Source: Legionella rowbothamii (GTDB lineage: Bacteria; Pseudomonadota; Gammaproteobacteria; Legionellales; Legionellaceae). From it: 64,000 nucleotides of DNA. Position 1 is the first letter of the stretch. Every line of letters starts with the position of its first letter. Positions 35,670 through 45,835 of this stretch are shown here, in pieces. Position numbers and translations under genes: made by a program. The notes below the pieces were generated by a model that saw nothing but the letters and a program-made list of their open reading frames with translations, ran no database searches and was not told where the DNA came from. The DNA is taken from positions 186,001 to 250,000 of the forward strand of contig NZ_CAAAIM010000005.1 of NCBI RefSeq assembly GCF_900639985.1, given 5' to 3'.

Positions 35670-36794
35670 CTACGACAACCAAGCTAGAGGAGGGATTGCT
35701 TTTCCCCTTAGTCTTATTTCGAAGTATAGACCGTTTTCTTTAATTCCGCCGCTATGACCTACAGTAGCAATTTGTTCGTTTTGTTTGACCGGCTCTCCCT
35801 TTCTCTTAAACAGTGATTCATTATGGGCATATAAGGTCATAAACCCTTGGCCATGATCAATAATAATGAGTAAACCATAGCCCTTTAACCAATTACTAAA
35901 AACGACTTTGCCAGGATAAACGGCAGTAACCACCGCCCCTTCATCGGCAAAAAATGTCACTCCTTGGTTCATCTTGCGTAAGGCTTGCTTCTTCGACTGC
36001 ACTGGAAACGGCAATTTTTTGCGCATTTGATTGAATGGTATGCTGGGTTGCGGAACACTTTGTTCAGCAAGTGTTTTTAATAGACGTGCCAAATTATTTT
36101 TATTCTTTTGAGCCTCTTGTAATTTATTTTGCTTGCTTTGAATTTCATTATTCAATGATTTGATTAAGGCGGTATGATAATTTTTATTTTTTTCCAGCTG
36201 CTGCTGGTTTGTTGTCAGTTCCTGTTTAAGTTTTTGCGCGGCTGCCAACTCGTTATTTAGTACCTTTTTGCTTTGAGTTAACTCATTGCGCGTAGCATCT
36301 ACTTGAGCAATCAGCTGTTGTCGTGACTTAATGATGTATTGATAATAGGTTAAAATGCGGCTCACCTTGTAGGGATCATCCTGGTTAAGTAGCCATTTTA
36401 AAGGTTGATATTCTCCCATCTGGTAGCGAGCACGGACATGGTTCGCTAATAATTGTTGCTGTGCCGTAAGTTGTTCACTCAGTTGATTAACCTGTTTTTG
36501 TAAGAGGGTGATTTTTGTTCTTTTATTATCTAAAGTTTTTTGTATAGTTATTAATTCGTGTACGCTTTTACTGATTTGCTTTGCAGTGACTGATAATTCA
36601 TGGTTCAACGCGCCGCGTTTGTCATGGGCGGTAGTTAATGTTTGCTGCAAATTATTAATTTGCACATCGATTTGTTTGAGTTGGCTTTGAGTTTGCTGAA
36701 GGCTTGACGGCGCCGCGTACAAGCCCAAACAAAGTAGCATGCCTAAAGACATGCTTGCCCCATTACGTCTTAATTTCTTTGTGGATTTAATCAT
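35670..36794 (-). CDS. envC: Murein hydrolase activator EnvC
   Basis: A 374-residue periplasmic protein: a signal sequence near residues 14-28, then long Gln/Lys-rich coiled coils (about 30-125 and 155-240) and a LytM/M23 domain. In the LytM domain the zinc site is degenerate: GLYFEIR stands where active enzymes have HLHFE, as in E. coli EnvC. It therefore activates amidases at the septum instead of cutting peptidoglycan itself. FtsEX would recruit it. Its ATG overlaps the gpmI stop (ATGA), so translation is coupled. Confidence 0.93.
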   Translation of the reverse strand: MIKSTKKLRRNGASMSLGMLLCLGLYAAPSSLQQTQSQLKQIDVQINNLQQTLTTAHDKRGALNHELSVTAKQISKSVHELITIQKTLDNKRTKITLLQKQVNQLSEQLTAQQQLLANHVRARYQMGEYQPLKWLLNQDDPYKVSRILTYYQYIIKSRQQLIAQVDATRNELTQSKKVLNNELAAAQKLKQELTTNQQQLEKNKNYHTALIKSLNNEIQSKQNKLQEAQKNKNNLARLLKTLAEQSVPQPSIPFNQMRKKLPFPVQSKKQALRKMNQGVTFFADEGAVVTAVYPGKVVFSNWLKGYGLLIIIDHGQGFMTLYAHNESLFKRKGEPVKQNEQIATVGHSGGIKENGLYFEIRLRGKAIPPLAWLS

Positions 36795-38326
36795 GAGTCT
36801 TTTTCTAATAATTGATGGCCGGACATCTCTGCAGGAGGGGTAATTCCCAATAGTGCCAGAATTGTGGGGGCTATATCCGTTAAATTTCCCTCAGTACGCG
36901 TAAAGTGCCAATGGTCACCCACATAAACTAAGGGGACCGGCTCACTGGTATGAGCAGTATGAGCTTGGTGTGTTGACTCATCAAACATTTCTTCTGCATT
37001 ACCGTGATCGGCAGTAATGAGAAGTTGCCCGCCTTGTTGTTCCAGGGCTTTCCATACTCGGTGCATACAGTGATCCAAACATTCAATCGCACGAATAGTT
37101 GCAGCGAAATCACCAGAATGTCCTACCATGTCTGCATTCGCATAGTTACAAATAATGACGTCATAGGCTCGGTTGTTAATTGCCTCAACCAAACGATCGG
37201 TTAATTGTGGCGCACTCATTTCCGGTTGCAGGTTGTAGGTAGCCACTTTAGGTGATGGAATTAAGATGCGTTCCTCATTATTAAAGACTTGTTCTTGGCC
37301 TCCATTAAAGAAAAAGGTTACATGGGCATATTTTTCGGTTTCCGCTATACGTAATTGTCGGAGGCCATGGGCAGCAATCACTTCCCCCAAGGTATTATTT
37401 AAATGTATCGGGGGGAATGCTGAAGTAGTCGCTAAATTTTTATCATACTGAGTCATGCTGACAAAGTGCGACAAGGGAGGACATACATGACGGTTAAATT
37501 GTGTAAATGATGCATCGACAAATGTTGTGGTTAATTGTCTTGCGCGGTCAGCACGGAAGTTAAAAAATAAAATCGCATCACCATCATTAATAATTTCCCC
37601 TGTACCAATTTGGGTCGGGGGAATAAATTCATCCGAAAGGTTTTGTTGATAATAGGATTTAATGGCGGTTTCAGCGTCTGGGTACTGATGTGGACTGTGG
37701 CCTTGGGTTAATAGGTCATAGACAGGAGCAATACGCTCCCAACGATTATCGCGATCCATTGCGTAATAGCGGCCACTAATGGAGCAAATGCGTGCAACAG
37801 GATATTTTTGCAGTTCGGCATTTAAACGTTCAATACTTTGTAGTGCACTTTGAGGGGGGGTATCCCGTCCATCCAGGAACAGATGCAAGCAAACGGAATG
37901 AAAATTTTGCGCAGCACAGAGTGCCAATAACGCAAATAAATGCTGCTCATGGCTGTGAACGCCGCCCGGTGAGAATAATCCCATAATATGGAGCGATTTT
38001 CCAGTTTGCTTTAATTTGTGGAGCATATTTAGAAATACTGTATTTTTAGCAAACTCGCCCTGAGCGATGCTTTGATTAATACGGGTAAAATCTTGCTGAA
38101 TCACACGCCCTGCACCAATGTGCATATGCCCTACTTCTGAGTTGCCCATTTGCTCGTCAGGCAGACCTACAGGCAAGCCCGAAGCGTTTAAAAGTATATG
38201 AGGGCGTGTTTGCCACCATTCGTCCCATTGTGGAGTATTTGCTTGAGCAATAGCATTGTGTTTATTATTTTTATTATAGCCCCAGCCATCTAATATCATC
38301 AGCAGCAGGGGAGTTTTCTTGTGCAT
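36791..38326 (-). CDS. gpmI: 2,3-bisphosphoglycerate-independent phosphoglycerate mutase
   Basis: A 511-residue Mn-dependent glycolytic enzyme. LLLMILDGWGY carries the first metal Asp, MGNSEVGHMHIGAGR the phosphoserine Ser, FLDGRDTPP and GRYYAMDRD substrate loops, and ITADHGNAEEM metal His/Asp. Typical length is about 510. An ATG at 38338 adds four residues, but GGAG lies within that stretch, six bases before ATG 38326, so the latter is chosen. First gene of gpmI-envC-ctpA. Confidence 0.96.
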   Translation of the reverse strand: MHKKTPLLLMILDGWGYNKNNKHNAIAQANTPQWDEWWQTRPHILLNASGLPVGLPDEQMGNSEVGHMHIGAGRVIQQDFTRINQSIAQGEFAKNTVFLNMLHKLKQTGKSLHIMGLFSPGGVHSHEQHLFALLALCAAQNFHSVCLHLFLDGRDTPPQSALQSIERLNAELQKYPVARICSISGRYYAMDRDNRWERIAPVYDLLTQGHSPHQYPDAETAIKSYYQQNLSDEFIPPTQIGTGEIINDGDAILFFNFRADRARQLTTTFVDASFTQFNRHVCPPLSHFVSMTQYDKNLATTSAFPPIHLNNTLGEVIAAHGLRQLRIAETEKYAHVTFFFNGGQEQVFNNEERILIPSPKVATYNLQPEMSAPQLTDRLVEAINNRAYDVIICNYANADMVGHSGDFAATIRAIECLDHCMHRVWKALEQQGGQLLITADHGNAEEMFDESTHQAHTAHTSEPVPLVYVGDHWHFTRTEGNLTDIAPTILALLGITPPAEMSGHQLLEKDS

Positions 38327-38505
38327 GCAACGCTCCATCCGTTAAATAGATGGCAAGTATACTATTATCTTTTATGAGGTCACAATCTGAAGCAGATGGC
38401 TTGCTTTGATTAAATTTGCTGGATTTATCGCAATACATTATTGAATAACTCTTAAAATTTGATGCTAAAAAGGTTAGACTATGCACATTTTTTAAGGTTG
38501 GAAGA

Positions 38506-39222
38506 GTGGTTTTGGAACAAAAAATTCCTCAACACATTGCTATCGTGATGGATGGCAATGGGCGTTGGGCTGAAAGTCAAGGTTTGCCACGCATTGAAGG
38601 TCATAAAGCGGGAGTTGAATCTGTACGAAAAATGATCCGCGTATGCATGGAAAAAAAAGTTGCTTGTTTAAGTTTATTTGCATTTAGCTCTGAAAACTGG
38701 GCGCGTCCAATGGATGAAGTTTCTTTTTTAATGGAATTATTCATAGAATCTTTGCGCCGAGAACTTAGCGAATTGAATCAGAATGGGGTTCGGATGTGTT
38801 TTACCGGAGATCGCAGTTTATTATCTCCAACACTACAACAACAAATGCGCGAGGCGGAATCCGTTACTGCGGATAATGCGCAATTAACTCTGAATATTGT
38901 CGTTAATTATGGCGGCAAATGGGATTTGGTTACGGCTGCAAAAAAAGCGGCACAAGCAATTGCTCAAGGGCAATTGACTCTTGATGAGCTTGATGAAGCA
39001 CGTTTTGCTAGCTATTTGGATACGGCGAGTTTACCAGAGCCGGATTTATTTATTCGTACTAGTGGCGAATTACGCATCAGTAATTTCTTTCTTTGGCAGC
39101 TTGCTTATACAGAGCTTTATTTTACAGAAGTACATTGGCCAGATTTTGGTGAAGAAGAGTTAGAAAAAGCCTTGGTTTCATTTAGTAAAAGAAAAAGACG
39201 TTTTGGGCAAATTTCTAATTGA
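38506..39222 (+). CDS. uppS: Undecaprenyl diphosphate synthase (cis-prenyltransferase)
   Basis: A 238-residue cytosolic enzyme that makes the C55 carrier for peptidoglycan and O-antigen. [16 protein letters not shown] is the conserved FPP site with catalytic Asp; [16 protein letters not shown] and [11 protein letters not shown] follow; [23 protein letters not shown] is split here as [10 protein letters not shown] and SNFFLWQ. It starts with GTG 38506 after AAGG, with no better ATG. First gene of the envelope cluster that runs through lpxA. Confidence 0.96.
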   Translation: MVLEQKIPQHIAIVMDGNGRWAESQGLPRIEGHKAGVESVRKMIRVCMEKKVACLSLFAFSSENWARPMDEVSFLMELFIESLRRELSELNQNGVRMCFTGDRSLLSPTLQQQMREAESVTADNAQLTLNIVVNYGGKWDLVTAAKKAAQAIAQGQLTLDELDEARFASYLDTASLPEPDLFIRTSGELRISNFFLWQLAYTELYFTEVHWPDFGEEELEKALVSFSKRKRRFGQISN

Positions 39223-39358
39223 ACTAATGCATGTTAGCCTGGAAGCCACTAGTGTTAAGTTTAGAACGTCCTCTCCGCATGCGCGGGAATGACCGTATCT
39301 GTAGTTTAATCACGGTGAGCTTAAAGGGCGCATCAAATCATTTATAGAGGGCAGTCTT

Positions 39359-40144
39359 ATGTTTTTACAGCGATTAATAACCTCCTTAATTTTAGTGCCC
39401 TTGGTTTTATTTATTATTTTTTATGGTCCGCCTTGGTTATTGGCAAGTATTGTTATCTTGATATTTTTAGCTGCGGGCAGAGAAGCTTTTCAGTTAATTC
39501 CCTTGCAGAAGTTAGGCACGCAAATCGCCTTTATTGCTTTAATGTTATTGGCATTATGGGCTTGTAGCTATTTATTCTCTTATTGGCTTGGGCTTGGATT
39601 GATTCTCTGGGCTTTTAATATAGTTGCTATTGTTACTTTTCCTAAGTCACAAGAATATTGGGGATACCCTTCAGTAGTTGCCGGTGCTTGTTTCGTGCTT
39701 TTACCCTTATTTATTCAAAGTTTGGTTCACTTATACTACTTACCGAACGGAAAGGCTCTGCTGATTTATTTGCTGTTTTTGATTTGGGCTTCTGATATTG
39801 GTGCTTACTTGAGTGGTAAGTTAATGGGTAAAAATAAGCTGATTCCTCAAGTCAGTCCAGGAAAATCTTGGGAAGGCGTGCTAGGTGGTTTAATTTTGTC
39901 TATGATTATAGCAGGGGTTGGCAGTATGTATTTTCATCCCGTTGCTATGGGATACTGGTTATTTTTAGCTTTTTGTACGGTAATTATTTCAATTTTCGGC
40001 GATTTGTTTATCAGTATTTTAAAGCGGCGCTGTCATTTAAAGGATACAGGAACGCTGATTCCTGGTCACGGCGGTATTTTGGATCGCCTGGATAGTTTGA
40101 TTGCTGCTCTGCCTCTCTTTTACTTTGGATTAACTGTGGGGTAG
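39359..40144 (+). CDS. cdsA: Phosphatidate cytidylyltransferase (CDP-diglyceride synthase)
   Basis: A 261-residue polytopic membrane enzyme that makes CDP-diacylglycerol, the substrate of PssA. The signature SILKRRCHLKDTGTLIPGHG then GGILDRLDS is complete. About seven hydrophobic segments are visible. KNKLIPQVSPGKSWEGVLGG is another family block. It ends four bases before rseP, and a GAGGG lies before its ATG. Confidence 0.96.
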   Translation: MFLQRLITSLILVPLVLFIIFYGPPWLLASIVILIFLAAGREAFQLIPLQKLGTQIAFIALMLLALWACSYLFSYWLGLGLILWAFNIVAIVTFPKSQEYWGYPSVVAGACFVLLPLFIQSLVHLYYLPNGKALLIYLLFLIWASDIGAYLSGKLMGKNKLIPQVSPGKSWEGVLGGLILSMIIAGVGSMYFHPVAMGYWLFLAFCTVIISIFGDLFISILKRRCHLKDTGTLIPGHGGILDRLDSLIAALPLFYFGLTVG

Positions 40145-40148
40145 CGCT

Positions 40149-41501
40149 ATGCTTTTAACATTGCTGTATTTTTTATTGGCCCTAGTGTTATTGGTGACTA
40201 TCCATGAATATGGCCATTTTCAAGTCGCGCGCTGGTGCGGAGTAAAGGTACTGCGCTTTTCTTTTGGTTTTGGCAAGGTCTTAGCAAGCTGGAAAGACAA
40301 AAAAGGGACCGAGTACGCCTGGTCTCTTTTTCCCTTTGGCGGTTATGTCAAAATGCTTGATGAATCTGAAGGGGAGGTACCAGAAAATGAGCGCCACTTA
40401 GCCTTTAATAATCAATCTGTTTGGAAGCGTATTGCGATTGTGCTTGCCGGGCCGATGTTTAACTTCATATTTGCTTTTTTTGCCTTGTGGCTGGTTTTGG
40501 TTATTGGCATGCCATCTCTTGCACCCATGATTGATGGAGTTCGTCCTGGTAGTATTGCCGCAGAGGCGGGGCTTAAGGCAAAAGAGGAAATCATTTCATT
40601 AAATAATAGTAAAATAAATAGTTGGCGCGATTTTCAATACGCTCTGATGCCTATGGTGGGTTCTAATGAAACAGTTTATCTCGTCGTCAAATCTTTAGAT
40701 AACGGACAACAGAGCCAAATCTCCTTGCCTTTAGCCAATTGGGTATTGGATGATAAAAAGCCAGATCCGCTAAAAAGCTTAGGAATAGAACCTTTTATCC
40801 CATCGATTCCTCCGATTGTTGGTGAAGTAATTCCGGACTCTCCTGCAGATAAAGCTGGATTGAAAACAGCGGATAGGGTTTTGAGTGTGGATGGTAAATC
40901 ATTTAGTGATTGGTTATTTTTGGTTGAATACGTACAGGCACGCCCTGATGAGCAAATAACCTTAAAAATTAATCGAAAAGGTGTAATACAAAATCTTAGT
41001 GTACATGTAGGCACTCATGATAATAAAGGAAAACATGAAGGCTTTTTGGGTGTGCGTTCTCAAAAGGTTAAATGGCCTGAGCGCTGGTTACGTATGGAGC
41101 GAGAACAACCGCTGCCTGCGTTAAATACTGCATTAAAACAAACAGTTCAGCTAACTGGAACAACGTTTATTTTAATGGGACGTTTAGTTACCGGTAAATT
41201 AGGATTAAATAGCATCAGCGGCCCCGTTGGTATCGCTCAAGGGGCTGGAGATTCAGGACGTGGTGGTTTAGCTGCGTATCTATTTTTTCTAGCTTTAGTA
41301 AGTATTAGTTTAGGTGCTTTAAATTTATTACCAATTCCAATGCTTGATGGCGGACATTTGCTGTATTATGTCCTCGAGGTTATCCGAGGTAAGCCTGTAT
41401 CCGATAGTTTAAAGTCAGCTGGGGCCTATGTAGGCTTATTATTGTTGGCGGCGTTGATGTTTATCGCCTTAACGAATGATTTATCAAGATTGACGGGGTA
41501 G
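40149..41501 (+). CDS. rseP: Site-2 zinc metalloprotease RseP
   Basis: A 450-residue inner-membrane protease that releases sigma-E by cutting RseA and clears signal peptides. HEYGH in VTIHEYGHFQVARW is the metal site; NLLPIPMLDGGHLL carries the third ligand Asp; two PDZ domains lie at about 115-195 and 200-285. Length equals E. coli RseP (450). uppS-cdsA-rseP-bamA is the conserved envelope order. Confidence 0.96.
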   Translation: MLLTLLYFLLALVLLVTIHEYGHFQVARWCGVKVLRFSFGFGKVLASWKDKKGTEYAWSLFPFGGYVKMLDESEGEVPENERHLAFNNQSVWKRIAIVLAGPMFNFIFAFFALWLVLVIGMPSLAPMIDGVRPGSIAAEAGLKAKEEIISLNNSKINSWRDFQYALMPMVGSNETVYLVVKSLDNGQQSQISLPLANWVLDDKKPDPLKSLGIEPFIPSIPPIVGEVIPDSPADKAGLKTADRVLSVDGKSFSDWLFLVEYVQARPDEQITLKINRKGVIQNLSVHVGTHDNKGKHEGFLGVRSQKVKWPERWLRMEREQPLPALNTALKQTVQLTGTTFILMGRLVTGKLGLNSISGPVGIAQGAGDSGRGGLAAYLFFLALVSISLGALNLLPIPMLDGGHLLYYVLEVIRGKPVSDSLKSAGAYVGLLLLAALMFIALTNDLSRLTG

Positions 41502-41680
41502 CGGTAAATAGAAGCTTGACAGTGGTTTCTACTTCCTATAAAAAGTGCTTCAAAATTTAATGTATCTGGATATTTTTTATATCCAGAATCACATGTGTAC
41601 TTCGTATCGGCATAAATTGCTTGGTATTTGCTAAAAGAGCATTTAGAGGCGAGCGAGGTAAAACCGGACGTAAAATAATA

Positions 41681-43993
41681 ATGAAAAAGATCAGTAGTAA
41701 GTTTTTAGTAGGGGTTTGTTGTTCAACGCTTTTGGCTTGGTCTACACAAACAATGGCAGATGAAGGTTTTGTTGTTCGCAGTATTAAGGTAACCGGTTTA
41801 CAACGGGTTTCTACTGGAACCGTATTAAACTATATTCCTGTACAAGTAGGCGAAGAAGTTAACTCCAGTTCCACCGGGGAAATTATTCGGGCTCTTTACG
41901 ACACTGGTTTTTTTCAATCTGTTTCTCTAGAACGTCAAGGTAATACTCTCGTTGTTAATGTGGTTGAACGCGCCACAATCGGGGCTATTAATATTACTGG
42001 AAATAAAGAAATCCCACCTGAAAAAATGAAAGAGTTCCTTAAGGAAATGGGGTTAGTGAAGGGTCGTGTGTTTCAATCCTCGACTTTGGAGCGTTTAGAA
42101 AAAGAATTAAAGAAAGCCTATACTTCCAGAGGAAAATATAATTCTCGTATTGAAACCCGTGTAACGCCGCTGACCGATAATCGTGTTGGGATTAATATTA
42201 CGGTTTCCGAAGGGCGCGTATCGCGAATTAAGAAAATCAAAATTATAGGAAATCATGATTTTAAAGATAGTGAATTATTACCTGAGCTGTCATTATCTTC
42301 ATCGAATTTATTTACTTATTTTACAAAAAAAGACCAATACTCAAAAGCAAATATGGATGCTTCATTAGAGGCATTACGCTCTTATTATTTAGATCGCGGG
42401 TATTTGAAATTCAATATTGTTTCTTCTCAAGTGTTATTATCTCCAGATAGAAAAGATGTATTCATCAATATTCATGTTGATGAAGGGCCCCAATATCGTT
42501 TCTCTGGCTATAAGGTTGTTGGAAAGACTGTAGTGCCTAAAGAAAAAATCGATTCTTTGATTCAAGTTCGTAAGGGGACGGTTTTCTCACGTAAGAAAGT
42601 AACAGAATCGATTTCAGCAATTGGTTTAGCATTGGGAGATGTGGGCTATGGTTTCCCGGCGATTAATGCAGAACCGCAACTCGATGAAAAAGATAAAACG
42701 GTATTTATCACCTTTGTAGTTGAGCCAGGACGCCACGTTTATGTTCGTCGCATTAAGTTTCATGGCAATACGAAGACCAGTGATTACGTCTTACGTAGCG
42801 TAATTCGCCAAGATGAAGGCGGATTGCTCTCTTTACATAATATCAAAGAATCTGAACGGCAATTGCGCTTATTAGGCTATTTGAAAAATGTGGACGTGAA
42901 AACCACGCCAGTTCCCGGCGCGAATAACCAAGTCGACATGGACGTGCAGGTAGAAGAAGCTCCATCTGCCGAAGCAAGTGCTTCGATTGGTTATGGTACG
43001 AACGGTTACCAAGTTAATGCGTCAATTAATCAGCATAACTTTATGGGTACGGGACGTTCGATGGGGGCGGCATTCACTTCCAGTAAATGGGGACAAGATT
43101 ACAATGTTAGTTACTACAATCCATTTTTCACTGATACAGGGATTGGACGAGGCGTAAATCTTTATTTTGCGCGAGTCGACCCGAGGAACTTAAACGTCAG
43201 TACCTACAGTTCTAATCGCTTTGGTGGTGATGTGAACTATAACTTTCCACTTGGTGAAGCAAGTAGTTTCCAACTAGGTTATGGGTATCAGGATGTGGAC
43301 ATTAAAAGCGTAGGTTATGTTATTCCTATCCAGAATTTCGTAACAGCATATGGCCGCCATTTCCAAGAGATTCGTTTATCTTCTGGTTGGGCTAGAAACA
43401 GCTATGATCAGTTCCCATACCCAACACGCGGTATGAACCAACAGCTTACAGCTGTAGTGGCACTACCGGCGAGTTCAAATTCTTTGTCTTATTATAAAGG
43501 TTCTTATCAAGCACGCCTTTATCAACCAATTATTCGTGGATGGATTTTCTCCTTGCAAGGATTCGCAGGATATGGAAATATGTTTAATAACAGAGGCTTA
43601 CCATTCTTCGAAAACTATTATGCGGGGGGTACTGCACAACCCGGACAGGTTCGTGGTTATGACAGCTTCTCTTTAGGTCCATTGGATAATATTCATAACT
43701 CTATGGGGGGTAACTTCTTGGCGAGCGCAAGCGCTGGTCTTATTTTACCTTATCCTTTGAGCCGTGATAACGTCAGAACCACCGTCTTTGCCGATGCGGG
43801 TAACGTATTCGCATACAATACAGCACCTATATTTACTGGCTATGATGCCGGCCCGATACGTTATTCAGCGGGTGTATCTGTCGAATGGCGTTCTCCGTTT
43901 GGTCCATTAGCATTTAGCGTGGCGAAAGCATTAAATCCACAACGTTTCGACCAGCAACAGTTGTTCCAGTTTGCGTTGTCTTCTGGATTCTAA
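41681..43993 (+). CDS. bamA: Outer membrane protein assembly factor BamA
   Basis: A 770-residue Omp85 protein. The signal peptide is MKKISSKFLVGVCCSTLLAW up to about residue 26 (TMA). Five POTRA domains span about 27-425 (FVVRSIKVTGLQRVSTGTV starts the first), and the 16-stranded barrel follows, with VRGYDSFSLGP the conserved L6 region (VRGY/F) and FQFALSSGF the terminal beta-signal ending in Phe. An in-frame GTG or ATG earlier (41621) adds a 20-residue basic extension that would spoil the signal peptide. Confidence 0.96.
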   Translation: MKKISSKFLVGVCCSTLLAWSTQTMADEGFVVRSIKVTGLQRVSTGTVLNYIPVQVGEEVNSSSTGEIIRALYDTGFFQSVSLERQGNTLVVNVVERATIGAINITGNKEIPPEKMKEFLKEMGLVKGRVFQSSTLERLEKELKKAYTSRGKYNSRIETRVTPLTDNRVGINITVSEGRVSRIKKIKIIGNHDFKDSELLPELSLSSSNLFTYFTKKDQYSKANMDASLEALRSYYLDRGYLKFNIVSSQVLLSPDRKDVFINIHVDEGPQYRFSGYKVVGKTVVPKEKIDSLIQVRKGTVFSRKKVTESISAIGLALGDVGYGFPAINAEPQLDEKDKTVFITFVVEPGRHVYVRRIKFHGNTKTSDYVLRSVIRQDEGGLLSLHNIKESERQLRLLGYLKNVDVKTTPVPGANNQVDMDVQVEEAPSAEASASIGYGTNGYQVNASINQHNFMGTGRSMGAAFTSSKWGQDYNVSYYNPFFTDTGIGRGVNLYFARVDPRNLNVSTYSSNRFGGDVNYNFPLGEASSFQLGYGYQDVDIKSVGYVIPIQNFVTAYGRHFQEIRLSSGWARNSYDQFPYPTRGMNQQLTAVVALPASSNSLSYYKGSYQARLYQPIIRGWIFSLQGFAGYGNMFNNRGLPFFENYYAGGTAQPGQVRGYDSFSLGPLDNIHNSMGGNFLASASAGLILPYPLSRDNVRTTVFADAGNVFAYNTAPIFTGYDAGPIRYSAGVSVEWRSPFGPLAFSVAKALNPQRFDQQQLFQFALSSGF

Positions 43994-44003
43994 TATTTAT
44001 CAA

Positions 44004-44034
44004 GTGTAGGTTGGGCCCATGGCCCAACCTACAC
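44004..44034. repeat. Dispersed palindrome, short form (identical copy)
   Basis: The same 31 bases as 30063-30093, with perfect 14-base arms. Here it lies 10 bases past the bamA stop, inside a same-strand gene series (bamA to skp), so it is not confined to convergent ends. Confidence 0.95.
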
Positions 44035-44136
44035 CGCAATACCGCCACTAAAAATATTTTCAATCTCATCTTTGTACATATCGCAACCCATTTCGAATTG
44101 TGCTAGCATCTTGGTCTTTAATTTAGGAGAGAGCTT

Positions 44137-44634
44137 ATGAAGCGGTTTGGTGGCGTTTTAGCCTTTGTTTTGAGCGTATTCTGTGCTAGTGCATTCGCTG
44201 ACGCAGCAAAGATTGGTGTTGTTGATTTACAAAAAATCATGCAGACTTCCAGTCAAATGAAAGATGTCCAACAAAAGTTGGAAAAAGAATTCAAGCCACG
44301 TCGTGACAAGTTAGTTGCTATGGAAGCTAGCTTGAAAGCAGATATGGAAAAGTTTAAGCGCGATAGCGCAATAATGAGCGCGACTCAGAAGAAAGATCTG
44401 GAAAAGAAAATTATTACAGCACAACAACAATTCGAGCGTGATGGTCAACAATACCAGCAAGAATTAAGCACTGCAAACAACGAAGCAATGGAAGGCTTAT
44501 ATGCTAAAGTTCGTGCAGCAATTTCTAAAGTTGCTAAAGACGGCAAATATGACCTAATCGTACAAAAAGATGCTGCACCTTTCAGTGCTGATACTCTTGA
44601 CGTAACTGATAAAGTTGTTAAAGCAATTAACTAA
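44137..44634 (+). CDS. skp: Periplasmic chaperone Skp (OmpH)
   Basis: A 165-residue exported protein. The signal peptide ends near CASAFA (about residue 21). The mature part begins AAKIGVVDLQKIMQTSSQM and is mostly alpha-helical coiled coil, rich in Lys/Glu/Gln, forming the tentacles that hold unfolded outer membrane proteins. DLIVQKDAAPF is the C-terminal core strand. GGAGAG precedes the ATG. Conserved position between bamA and lpxD. Confidence 0.94.
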   Translation: MKRFGGVLAFVLSVFCASAFADAAKIGVVDLQKIMQTSSQMKDVQQKLEKEFKPRRDKLVAMEASLKADMEKFKRDSAIMSATQKKDLEKKIITAQQQFERDGQQYQQELSTANNEAMEGLYAKVRAAISKVAKDGKYDLIVQKDAAPFSADTLDVTDKVVKAIN

Positions 44635-44649
44635 TTTGGCGCGAATAAG

Positions 44650-45663
44650 GTGCTAACTTTAGCAGAATTAGCTGAGTGTTTAGATGGCGTGTGGCATGGT
44701 GATGCCAATCACGCCATTTTTTCTTTGGCCTCATTAACCAGAGCAAGAGCTCATGATTTGGCTTATTATGACAATCCTATATTTGCTCAGGCTTTAAGTA
44801 ATACGGCAGCAGGTGCTGTATTACTTAAGGCAGAGCATCATCATGCATATTCCGGAAATGTAATAATTGTTACTAACCCATTACAGGCGATGATCAAAGC
44901 CACGCAGTATTTATCTCAACAAGAGTCGCGAACAGCAGGAATTGCGGCAAGCGCACAAATACATCCTTCCGCCAAATTGGGACAAGACGTTACCATAGGT
45001 GCCTACAGTGTTGTTGGTGCAGGTGTACAGCTTTCTGAGGGTGTTGTTCTCGGTGCTCATTCCGTGATTGAGGCGGGTGTGCATATTGGTAAAAATAGCC
45101 ATATTGCCAATAATACTGTAATACATGCTGGAACTCAAATTGGTGCCCATGTGGTTATTCATTCTGGAACTGTGGTAGGGGCTGCGCCCTTTAACTATGT
45201 AAAACAACATGGTTATTGGGTGCAAGATCCTGTTGTAGGGGGCGTTATCCTTGCGGATAAAGTTCATCTGGGTGCGAATACGGTAATTGATCGCGGCACC
45301 TTAGGTGACACCTATTTAGCCGAGGGAGTTTGTGTTGATAATTTAGTACAGATTGCCCATGATGTGGTAATTGGTACAAATACTGTGGTGGCTGGATGTG
45401 CTGGAATAGGGGCTTATGCCCAAATAGGGGCTGATTGCATTATTGGGGGGGCTAGTAGTATTGCCGCTTATGTGCATTTGGCCGCGGATGTGGTGATTAC
45501 CGGTATGTCTACTGTAAGCAAATCCATTGCTAAGTCGGGTATTTACTCCTCAGGAACTTTAGTTCATGAACATAAGCGCTGGCGTCGTAACGCAGCGCGA
45601 TTTCGACGCTTGGATGATTACATAAATAGATTGGGTGCTGTTGAAAAGAAATTGAGCACATAA
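44650..45663 (+). CDS. lpxD: UDP-3-O-(3-hydroxyacyl)glucosamine N-acyltransferase
   Basis: A 337-residue left-handed beta-helix acyltransferase, third step of lipid A synthesis. An N-terminal uridine-binding domain (1-100) is followed by hexapeptide repeats (about 105-300, e.g. IHPSAKLGQDVTIGAYSVVG) with catalytic His in IAHDVVIG, and a C-terminal helix (KRWRRNAARFRRLDDY). It starts with GTG. Length is typical (341 in E. coli). Legionella genomes are known to carry lpx paralogues, so a second lpxD may exist elsewhere. Confidence 0.95.
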   Translation: MLTLAELAECLDGVWHGDANHAIFSLASLTRARAHDLAYYDNPIFAQALSNTAAGAVLLKAEHHHAYSGNVIIVTNPLQAMIKATQYLSQQESRTAGIAASAQIHPSAKLGQDVTIGAYSVVGAGVQLSEGVVLGAHSVIEAGVHIGKNSHIANNTVIHAGTQIGAHVVIHSGTVVGAAPFNYVKQHGYWVQDPVVGGVILADKVHLGANTVIDRGTLGDTYLAEGVCVDNLVQIAHDVVIGTNTVVAGCAGIGAYAQIGADCIIGGASSIAAYVHLAADVVITGMSTVSKSIAKSGIYSSGTLVHEHKRWRRNAARFRRLDDYINRLGAVEKKLST

Positions 45664-45835
45664 TTCTCCGCCATTTTTGTCAAAATAGTAGAAATATAAA
45701 CCAACTTTAATATTAATAATTGCTTTGGGCAGATTAAAGCAGGATAATGGCTCCTCTTTTTAAGAAGCCTAAAAGGCGTAATTGAACCTCCCGTTCAGTC
45801 ATGCCCAAACCTGATACTAAAACAGGAACATAAGA

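Noticed and set aside
35670..36794. EnvC as an active M23 endopeptidase
   Set aside because: The zinc motif is replaced by GLYFEIR, as in known EnvC activators, so the loss is normal for the family.
41621..41680. Twenty-codon N-terminal extension of bamA
   Set aside because: It would bury the signal peptide behind a basic segment; the inner ATG gives a normal export signal.
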